Part shown: positions 1 to 9,700 of the stretch, in pieces
Position numbering within the stretch: position 1 is the stretch's first letter
How the letters are laid out: every line of letters starts with the position of its first letter
Assembly: GCA_015501075.1 (NCBI GenBank)
Contig: JADNYJ010000618.1
Span: 1 to 18,195, forward strand
Reading direction: 5' to 3'
DNA: 18,195 bases
Source of the DNA: Gymnopilus junonius
Lineage: Eukaryota; Basidiomycota; Agaricomycetes; Agaricales; Galerinaceae
Program-made: the position numbers and the translations under genes
The notes under the pieces: model-generated
Told to the model about the DNA's origin: nothing
Seen by the model: the letters and a program-made list of their open reading frames with translations, nothing else
Database searches by the model: none

Positions 1-395
1 TGACTTCGAAGGAAGGAGACAATGCCCGATGATTCAGGATATTTAGCGTAACATTCGTCCTCAACATCATAAGCCGTTGCTGTGATGTTGTTTGGTGGTA
101 GAGAAAGTAGAGGAGTTGGTGGTCCTTGAATTAGGGAACGAGCAAAGGAAAAGTTCCCTTCTCCAATGAGCAAAATTTTGTCCCATGGATTGAAGGGTAT
201 CGTAGGTCGACTAGAAGAGCCAGACGCTGCCGTCTTTTCTTTGCCTTTGCTGGCCTTGGAAGGGTAATGTCCCTTTGAATTACGAGAAGATTTCTGCTCT
301 GCAACCTGGGCAGCGTGAGAGAGTTTTTGCTTGGCCTTTAAACGAAACTGTTGTGACAGAAGAGCGTTCTTGAGATTTTTCCCTGCTTTCCCCAT
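1..395 (-). CDS. BMT5: BMT5-like 25S rRNA (uridine-N3) methyltransferase, 5' part only
   Basis: Minus-strand frame from ATG at 395 to the window edge gives the first 131 residues; the rest lies outside. The family (DUF2431, Rossmann-like SAM-dependent fold) methylates a uridine of large-subunit rRNA in the nucleolus. Seen: a Lys/Gln/Ser-rich basic N-terminus (residues 1-60, plausible nucleolar targeting), then the glycine-rich SAM-binding motif KILLIGEGNFSFARSLI at residues 73-89, and after it TATAYDVEDECYAKYPES (107-122), which matches the YD...E...KYP block that follows motif I in Bmt5. The start is the first ATG of the open frame and begins MGKAGKNLK. No intron is needed in the visible part. 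It is divergent from the RAMP4 gene, 223 bp away. Family assignment is from motif recognition. Other DUF2431 proteins exist (FDXACB1-like), but the basic N-terminus favours BMT5. Confidence 0.85.
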   Translation of the reverse strand, partial: MGKAGKNLKNALLSQQFRLKAKQKLSHAAQVAEQKSSRNSKGHYPSKASKGKEKTAASGSSSRPTIPFNPWDKILLIGEGNFSFARSLIQGPPTPLLSLPPNNITATAYDVEDECYAKYPESSGIVSFLRS

Positions 396-618
396 TTTCA
401 AACGGTCACCTTAGAAAGGAAGAGAAGTACATAGATGATGGTGTTCGATCGAGTTATTTAAAGAACAGCAGAGCAAATGTTAGACGCGTGGAAATATATT
501 TCCTCACCGGGAGTTTCTATTAATGAAGTCGACCTTGCAACAGAGCTGCCACGTTCACGTCTTGGATTTACCCCATACCTTTCTATACCGCCATTTCTTC
601 CTTAAATCAAGAGCAAAT
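396..618. promoter_or_regulatory. divergent intergenic region between BMT5-like and RAMP4 genes
   Basis: These 223 bp separate two head-to-head start codons, so they must hold the 5' UTRs and core promoters of both genes. The sequence has an AT-rich patch around 450-462 (TTATTTAAAG) that could be TATA-like. No transcription start can be fixed by eye. Confidence 0.5.
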
Positions 619-918
619 ATGGTGAGTGCAATCCGAACCCGAGATATTTTATACACTGAGCCTCTTTAGCCTACTGAATTTGAGATGAGGCAAAGAAATG
701 CGAAATTCGCGTCCGATGTCCGTGCTGGAAAGCAAGCGACTCATCCTTCACGGCAGGATAAACTAAAACAGAGAAGCCCTGTCAGTTTATGGGCGCTGGG
801 TATAATTGTCTTCGTGGTAATTGGAGGAGGTGTGCTCCAGCTTGCATTGAGAACATGCGTCGTTCCTTACTTACTTTGTCCAGTTCTTTTTGAGTTGGCC
901 AGGCTCGTATTTCTGTAA
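619..918 (+). CDS. YSY6: RAMP4/SERP1/Ysy6 family ER membrane protein
   Basis: Model join(619..621,670..829,884..918), 65 residues. RAMP4 proteins are small tail-anchored ER proteins associated with the Sec61 translocon and the ER stress response. The first coding exon is only the ATG, followed at once by a GTGAGT donor (intron 622-669). Exon 2 then gives PTEFEMRQRNAKF, the conserved family N-terminus, and a Lys/Arg-rich middle leading to SPVSLWALGIIVFVVIGG (37-54), the conserved SPxS-W tail-anchor motif. A second intron (830-883, GTGTGC...CCAG) restores the typical end VLFELARLVFL. Length agrees with the family norm of about 65. Without the second intron the frame stays open and adds 18 residues; without the first, translation would have to begin at internal ATG 685. 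Convergent with the histone chaperone gene. Confidence 0.9.
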
Positions 919-1123
919 CCTTGGGGGTGACCTTCATCCCATAGTTCGCCTTGTTGGAAAATAGACTGCACAGGACAGCTCGACCAAAACACTTTGTATA
1001 ACATGGCTACTGCCATTTTTATTGGAAATGAATATACCTTAATTGGATCCCAGTGCAATCAAAAGGTGCCCACGTAGCGGGCATTCAATAGAAAACAGTA
1101 ATATCATGTAGCAAAAACAATCA

Positions 1124-3077
<1,954 letters not shown>

Positions 3078-3465
3078 GTCCAGAATCCTCGAAGAGTAGC
3101 AAGTAGAGAAATAAAATAGAGGAAAGAATTGTCAGAATGGATGAGTGGGACCGGGGCAGAAGCTAGTAAGATTAAAACGACACAATGACACGAACGCTCT
3201 GATTCTGAACGCGACGCGCTAATTCTCACGGTAGCTTCACGACATTTTTGTTCATCAAGTTCTGGACTGAATGAAATATCACTTCAATGATGCGAAAAGC
3301 ACAATGACAAGTATTAGAGGCTATCGAGCAGCCAAATGATCCGTTGAGCGCTAGGAATAAATCAATCTTGTTCATGAAACAGACATTCAGGAGATAGTGG
3401 GCACGCTGAAAGTAAAAGTGGAAGTAATCTATTGGCAAGCGCGAAAGTGGACACTGCAAACTAGC
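3078..3465. other. intergenic: upstream region of the histone chaperone gene, 3' side of ATP21
   Basis: These 388 bp lie upstream of the minus-strand WD40 gene and downstream of minus-strand ATP21, so they should hold the promoter of the former and the 3' UTR of the latter. An open minus frame (3226-3459) codes nothing I recognise and looks like chance. No RNA gene or repeat was seen. Confidence 0.5.
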
Positions 3466-3888
3466 TTATGAGCTTTTTTCCCATTTGGCTATCAGCTTTT
3501 CTAGGTCGAAACGAGGATCCTCCGGGTCAGTGACGACTAAGGTGAGCGTCAGTGACGTTCGCAGAACATACAGCAGGGAGAAAGTCCATGCGGGGGCCAG
3601 GCCCGCAAAGGAAGGGGAGGTACGCACGATTGGTATCAGATGAAGCCTCCTGCTTCCTCTTCCATGCATCTTTTGCCTCGGCAATTAGCTTCTCTCTTTG
3701 GTGAATGGCCTCCTCGCGCTTGTGGTTGTCGTAGGCCGCCTGCAGACTCTTGCGGTGGTACCAGCCATAGGCAATTCCGGAGAGAAGAGCAGTGTATCGG
3801 ACCACCTGAAGAATGAGCGAATGTAGGTATTAGCGCATAGCCCTGCAAACGGAAAGGAGAGGCACACGTTGACGGTTGAAGAGACCAT
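3466..3888 (-). CDS. ATP21: mitochondrial F1Fo ATP synthase subunit e
   Basis: Complement of 3868..3888, 3628..3805, 3466..3536; 89 residues. Subunit e (Atp21/Tim11) is a small inner-membrane protein of the Fo sector that drives ATP synthase dimerisation and cristae shape. Seen: MVSSTVNVVRYTALLSGIAYGWYH, given here only as position 1-24, with the GxxxG dimerisation motif at residues 17-21 (GIAYG) inside the single N-terminal membrane segment. A Lys/Glu/Gln-rich coiled coil follows (about 27-60), then the conserved C-terminal block VTDPEDPRFDLEKLIAKW. Exon 1 carries only seven codons, and its donor GTGTGC and acceptor TTCAG rejoin VN to VVRY. The second intron (3537-3627) is 91 nt, longer than most here. 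Length matches the family. Divergent from the GFA-type gene at 4120. Confidence 0.93.
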
Positions 3889-4119
3889 GACGACGCCTGG
3901 AGAGTTCAACCTGTTTTACGAATCTAAGGTTGACCAGAGGCGGATGTCAACACTGTGTACGTAGTATGAGTGTTGCCCTGCAATTGGAGAGTAAAGACTT
4001 GCCAGAATTTTGGATTTGTGTGTTAAGTTGGTGCATGAACGAAGACCGACGCGGAGAATTTCGGTGGTTGATTACGTAACTAAGTCACCAAGTGGGAGAA
4101 CTCGACTCGAATCTTTGCC
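3889..4119. promoter_or_regulatory. divergent intergenic region between ATP21 and the GFA-type gene, with a TTACGTAA palindrome
   Basis: These 231 bp separate two divergent start codons. The perfect palindrome TTACGTAA at 4072-4079 lies 40 bp before the GFA-type start. This octamer is known as a binding site for fungal Yap-type and other bZIP factors, but a single 8-mer is weak evidence of function. Confidence 0.4.
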
Positions 4120-4636
4120 ATGTCTGACGCGGATCTTGTTCACAGAGGAGGTTGTTTCTGCGGATCTGTGCGATATCAGGTCGTAGGGAAGCCTATTCTC
4201 AGGGCCTATTGTCATTGCTCACTCTGTCAGAGATTGAATGGTACGCGAGCAACCGTCTTCAACTTTACGGGGACCTCATCGGGCTTCTCTAGCTGCAGCA
4301 TTTATTCTGACTGTCCACTTTCCATCCTCGAGTTTTCGTTGGGCCCATCCTGAGCCACACGCAGATGCTCTCGATTCCTACTCTGTTTCTACAAAGCCTT
4401 GGAAGGTGCGTTGGCGGTGTAGGAAATGTGGTAGTACGGTTGCAACCAACAACACCAAGGCCAATAAATGGAGTGTTTATGGGGCTCAGTTCGACCGTGA
4501 TGACGCAGGAAAAACCGTTGGTTGGGACACAATCAAACCCACTGCCCACATTTTCTATGAGACGAGAATGGTTGATGTGCAGGATGAATTGGGAAAATGG
4601 ACTGGATATGAAAACGAATCTACAAGATTAGGTTAA
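4120..4636 (+). CDS. GFA/CENP-V-fold zinc-binding protein (Mss4-like)
   Basis: Model join(4120..4240,4299..4636), 152 residues, one 58-nt intron (GTACGC...CTGCAG). The family is named after glutathione-dependent formaldehyde-activating enzyme; most fungal members have no proven substrate, and some are glutathione-dependent enzymes. Seen: GGCFCGSVRY (residues 10-19), YCHCSLCQRLN (30-40) and WRCRKCGS (79-86). Together these give the full Zn ligand set, C12/C14, C31/C33/C36 and C81/C84. The segment RWAHPEPHADALDSY lies between, and the C-terminal half has GWDTIKPTAHIFYETRM, typical of the family. The intron falls just after CQRLN, and splicing joins it in frame to AAFILTVHFPSSSFRW. The gene is complete, with all metal ligands present. 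A formaldehyde role is not implied by the fold alone. Confidence 0.88.
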
Positions 4637-4865
4637 GGCGTCCCTCCATGCCGGAAAACAGTCCGAGCTTTGTACCAATATAGCTTATACCACGAATTCG
4701 GAATATGCATGATAATTGATGTTATGTTTTGTAAAAGCTTAGTTACCAAAAACAGTCTAGTACGTATACTGTTGCACAAACCACAACTGACACCAGAAAT
4801 CCTCCATTGAACATCAACACTCGACACGTCAATTCGCACTGTGGAAATATAAGCAAACACACGCC

Positions 4866-6345
4866 ATGTCATCGTTTCGCGCCTCTCCTTGGGTGACCTA
4901 TGAACCAACAGCCTCTCATTTTCATCGCCGCCAACCAGTCTCCGAAGACGACATGGACGAAGATGTCAGCATGGATGCTCCCCAGATATCCACTCTTCGC
5001 GAAGAGGAATCACCTCCTCCACAACCTCAGAAAAAGCCAACAATAAGCATCAAAAAGCGCGTCCCTCCACCCTCATCCGTTGAATCTTGGAGTGTCGGGA
5101 CTGCGAATAAGGAACCCGACGAGATCGAGGATGAAGAAGACCAACTCATTGACGAACTCATCGACGACGATGATAATGATGGCGCAAAGCCTTCACCGCG
5201 CTCAGCTGACACCCCACAGAAACGCAAGCTTTCTGTCAAACGAAAGCCTCGGAAAGAAAGGAAAACAGGGGAAGGAGAAAAGAAAGTGAAGGAGAAGATA
5301 TCACAACCAACGGGTGCGCACAATCTTGCGCCATCCATGTCTTGCTTTAAAGTAGTCCCAGCCGAATCTCACGTAGATGCAAAAATTATAAACAGCTCGC
5401 CGATGCACCCTACCAGCGAGCCTTCTACCTCAAAAGCAAAGAAGGCTTCGATCCGCAAACCTCCCGCCGTTCCGCGGGCAAAGGCCAAAGTAGCAAAGTG
5501 CGTCTTACTTCGCTTTGGTAATTACATTACTTCTTGTCCTAAGGCGGTTCCAAAGACAAAAATCTGCTATTCCGCCCCTCTTGCTCGAGGATGCCGGTGT
5601 CATGAGTGAAAGTGAGTATCATACCAGTGACATTTTTTGAAACAATCAAGCCTTCACTCGTTGTTATACAGGCTATACTGGAACAGCAGCTTCTTCTCCA
5701 GTAACGGCTCAGTTTGAGCAAAACTCGCCTGAACCGGAAAACATTGCTCCTAGTTCACCCCAGGCTGCGACAACACCTCTAACTGAGGAATTAAACCTCG
5801 AAAATGTACCTATCCCGGTATACCCCCTGCCAACTAAACCATTTCCTGTCCAACCTCCACCAAAAGTTCCAACCGGCTTCGCGCCCCTTTTACCTCTTGA
5901 TAAAAGCAACAAGAAGGTGAGGCATTGGCGCGAAGCCAACCGAGAAATACGCGGTATTGCAGGTGGTCGGTGGTTTGTCCATACCTGGGTTGGTGATAAG
6001 GAATCGGAATTTGCTTCTCACGTCACGACCACCAATGCGCAGGCAAAGTCATCAGACGACAAAACATCTTCAGCTGCGGTTGCACTGCCAAAGCTTTCGT
6101 CAGTCTCCATTCCTACTTCAGCTCCCAACAAAGTTCTGGGCAAATTGAAAGCGTCTTCCAAAGGCGGCTCGGCCGTGACGTCAGCTAATCCCTCTCGCGC
6201 TCCTTCTGCCAATCCAGAAACCCAAGGCATCCCCATTGCCAGTGTTATACGCGCACCTACCAAAATGCGCATCCTACAGCTTGCTCCAACTTCTGAAGCA
6301 GGCGATTCCGACACGTCTGCTCTGCAGCCCATGATACACGACTGA
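4866..6345 (+). CDS. disordered nuclear protein, possible INO80 subunit Ies4-like
   Basis: Model join(4866..5497,5544..5611,5672..6345), 457 residues. The protein is mostly low-complexity: an acidic run (residues 80-104, rich in Asp and Glu), a basic KRKLSVKRKPRKERK block that could act as a nuclear signal, then Pro/Ser/Ala-rich stretches. The only compact segment is residues 316-341, reading RHWREANREIRGIAGGRWFVHTW. Its spacing (W, then I, then a Gly turn, then a final W) resembles the short core of Ies4, a subunit of the INO80 chromatin remodeller. That similarity is by eye and weak. Intron 1 is short (46 nt) with an AAG acceptor; a second AAG 12 nt further would drop four residues without changing frame. 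Intron 2 (5612-5671) has GTGAGT...ACAG. The first ATG of the frame is used as start. The gene is real by splicing and frame, but function is uncertain. Confidence 0.72.
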
Positions 6346-6722
6346 TTCTGCCGATACTTTTTTTTTGTAATATTCAGAGCCCATAGTTATTTATTTATCT
6401 ACAGAATTCGTTCTAGTCTAATGCTCGTGGTAAAGGATTAATTACATTCTTTTTATGCCTTACGTGTCCCGTAAAAGACCATGCGTAGGGGATAAAAGTT
6501 ACTTAACATTGTAAATTGATGCTTACGCGCCGCCCGCAGTGGCACCTACCGCGTAGCGCTCGACGTGTCACCGCCGCGTGACAGATGACCTTTCTACAAC
6601 TAGGCAATCTTAAATGGTACACTCAGACTGACTATTGCTCTTCGATGAATACTTGAGTTTGTCAATCCCCACTATTCTTAGCAGGTTCTTCCCTTTTTCC
6701 CGGACAACGCTTTTGAGCTACA
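6346..6722. other. intergenic region upstream of DOP1
   Basis: These 377 bp run from the stop of the Ies4-like gene to the DOP1 start. The left part is AT-rich and has a T-run just after the stop (about 6358-6366), fitting 3' UTR or polyadenylation sequence. The right part has a GC-rich patch (about 6528-6583) that ends in a perfect inverted repeat. No ORF or RNA gene was seen. Confidence 0.5.
6566..6583. repeat. 6-bp inverted repeat TGTCAC-N6-GTGACA upstream of DOP1
   Basis: TGTCAC at 6566-6571 and GTGACA at 6578-6583 are exact reverse complements around CGCCGC. The element is about 140 bp before the DOP1 start, so it could be a dimeric factor site. No matching known motif is claimed. Confidence 0.4.
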
Positions 6723-9700
6723 ATGCCTGCAAATGCGACCTCGGTTTCTGGTGTTACCAAGAACGACACAGCTTCGGTCCCAACTAGAACAAGTGAACGT
6801 GGTAGGGCATACGTCTTAACGATGGGATAGCTAACGAATCTCATTTCCAGATATTGCAATCCAAGCTTATGCTTCCGATCCGAAATTTAAGAAATATGCG
6901 CAGCAAATTGAAAAGTGCCTCAACTCTTTCGATAATGTTCACGAATGGGCAGACTGTATCGCGTTCTTGAAGCAACTTCTGAAGGCAAGGGTTCAATTTC
7001 AAGCCTATGATTGATGCTGAACTTTGAAGTACAGACATTTCAGACATATATGCAATTCAAGGAGATTCCTCGAAAATTAATCGTCGCGAAACGTCTGTCG
7101 CAATGTTTGAATCCAGCGCTCCCTACGGGAGTTCATCAACGTGCATTGGAAGTTTACATACATATATTGACAGTCCTCGGTGTATGTTTCTCTTGTTTCT
7201 TGCAGCTCATGATGCTAAACTTTTCGAAGCCGGAAGGATTGAAGCGCGACCTGTCCCTCTGGTCATCTGGCCTCTTCCCATTCTTCGAATACGCAGCTAC
7301 ATCTGTCAAAGTGACTATCTTTCTTTGATCCGTTGGCTATTTCTAATGAACTATGTCCTAGCCTACGCTTCTCAATATATATGATACCCACTACCTCCCA
7401 TTGCAGTCTAGTTTAAGGCCCGTCATGAGATCTTTCATTCTCGCATTACTCCCAGGATTGGAAGAGGAAACTGGGGAGTTCTTCGAAAAAGTGCGTCTTT
7501 GCTTCCGAAAGTTTGACCCTTTTCTGAGCCACTTACATGCTTTTAGGTGCTGAATTTACTGGATCGGTTGTCTGGAGCAGTCTCAACACCCTTCTACTTC
7601 CAGAACATATGGTTAATCATGTTGACGACACCCTCTGCCCGTGGAACATCATTAAATTTTCTTTCCCGACGCCTTCCACGTCTCAGCGCAGACGAGGGTA
7701 TGTTTTTTTTTTCCTGAGGAACCAGTTTCCGTCTGATAATTATATCTCCCATCAGACATCACAGGAGTTGTTGGGAAAGATATTGGTCTTATGATTCGCG
7801 CATTCGCTTCCGCTTTGGAAGATGAAAACTTGCTTGTTCGACGAGCCGCCCTCGACACTTTGCTGCAGAGCATGAGACTTGATAGTCGCGCCATTCGTAA
7901 GGCGCAACTAGAGGATCGCTTTATATTGATGCGCGCTGCGACAGGCGTTGTACTACGTCGCGACCTTTCATTAAATCGCAGACTTTACACCTGGTTATTG
8001 GGACCTGATGAAAAGAGTGACCATCAGATTGCATACTTGAGAAGCAATGCCCTCGAACTCCTCAATTCGACGCTCAAGGTCTGTACGTCCAATTTTCAAT
8101 ATTTGACTGTATTCTAACTGTTCTCTATGTTCAGAATGAGATGTTCTCCCCTTCAGGAGAATATGCAGAATCAAGACCCTTCAAAATTTTCATCTCACTA
8201 CTTGATAAATGGGAAATTGGTGCTGCCTTAACCGATTCCCTTATATACGACGCGTTCAAAGCTATAAAACAACTAGTGCAACACCCAAGGGACAGCAGCG
8301 AGGACGTTCGTCACACGCGCTATGTTTGAGTGACTTGTTGCTGACTGCTTTCGAAAGTTAACAGCAACGGCAACTACGCTTTATGAAGCAGTTGAACCGC
8401 AAATACTTTGGAAGCACCTTCTTTCTTCGATTTTTGATGAAATCCTGGGAGGGGGAAGTGTGGAGGTATTTGAAATCTCTAGATTTCTTGGTGTCTGTAT
8501 TCTCACCGCTTTTCTTTCAGGCAATTCAATTAGTCCATTTCATTCTCCAGTCATTTCCACAGGACGAAGAGATAAAAACTATTCATCTTCCAATCATCTT
8601 TGCTGGCTTTATTGATGTCCTAGATGTATATTTTTCTATATGTTCCTTTCTCGAAGCTTCACGGTTCTCACCTACTTTTAGTCCCAGATCCAGAAAGACC
8701 TTGAGAAGGCAACACGGCAATCCATAGTGACTTCCTGGCGCCTTTTGGAATCCATCCTTGACCAAATTCCTCAGTCTGCACTTTTGCAACGGCCTGGACT
8801 AGCCATAGAGTCTGAGGGTGACATTCGGACGCCATTCGATTTCTCCTGCATCTTTTACAAGGTCTCAAATCAAGCGAAGCCAACGACAACAGGTCATCAA
8901 ATGTCGACAGTACCACTCATTTCCTGTCTTGAAAACCTACTATCACTATGCCAAGATTACGCCTTATTCCTCCTCAAGGGACCTCAACATGGCGTTATTC
9001 TACGGGAATCGTTCTGTCTTATAATGGCACTGATCCATACGCTCCTTGTACGATTAGATGCTTCACTCAATATTTCATGGAATCCAGCAGAGTGGCTTCA
9101 TGTCATTCTCTCTAGCCTAGGTCACGAGGTGAGGTTGTACCTCTTTCAAGGCAGTGGCAGCATTTTCTGACGATCATCGAGGCTGCAACGTTCACAATTG
9201 TTGATCGATTGACCAGTATCTTAGTAGCTCTTCACCAAAGCCAGTATCTGGAACCAAAACTTGACATTGATGACAGGGCAGTAATACATACGATGGTCGC
9301 CAGACTCCTTCATTATCTACACCAAGACTTCTCGGCATATCACGTCCGAGTAGTCAATCTAATATGGTCTTTGCAAGCATCAACATCTTGTTCACATGTG
9401 GAGTCCATTGTCGCCCAGTCGATGTCGACTTCAGAATTACGCAAAATTTCTGAAGCATATGAGGCATTTGGGGTCATCTGGAGACTTTCTGGTACGTCAA
9501 TGATCACTACGAATACGTTCCTTTAACGTGCTTCTAAACTCGCGAAAGAGGACAATCAGTTACCTGGGTTCAAGTTCAAGGTACCAATGATGATTGTTTT
9601 GGATGCACTGAAGAGCGACAGCCCCCATCTCCGTCGTATTGGCGAAACATGGATGCGATGTAGCCTTAAATCCTACATCAGGTAGGGTAAATTCTTTCTT

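Noticed and set aside
3226..3459. Minus-strand 77-codon open frame between ATP21 and the WD40 gene
   Set aside because: No family resemblance, no splice-linked partner, and it fills exactly the region expected for 3' UTR and promoter.
4289..4631. Other-frame ORFs inside the GFA-type gene
   Set aside because: They overlap the zinc-ligand frame, which is clearly the coding one.
7703..7712. Run of ten T residues
   Set aside because: It lies within a DOP1 intron and is an ordinary pyrimidine stretch; it may only be a spot for sequencing error.
9126..9135. Calling DOP1 a frameshifted pseudogene because of the GAGGT duplication
   Set aside because: A normal-length intron with donor, branch site and acceptor explains the frame change, and all other exons are intact. 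Kept as a question in the findings, not as a pseudogene call.
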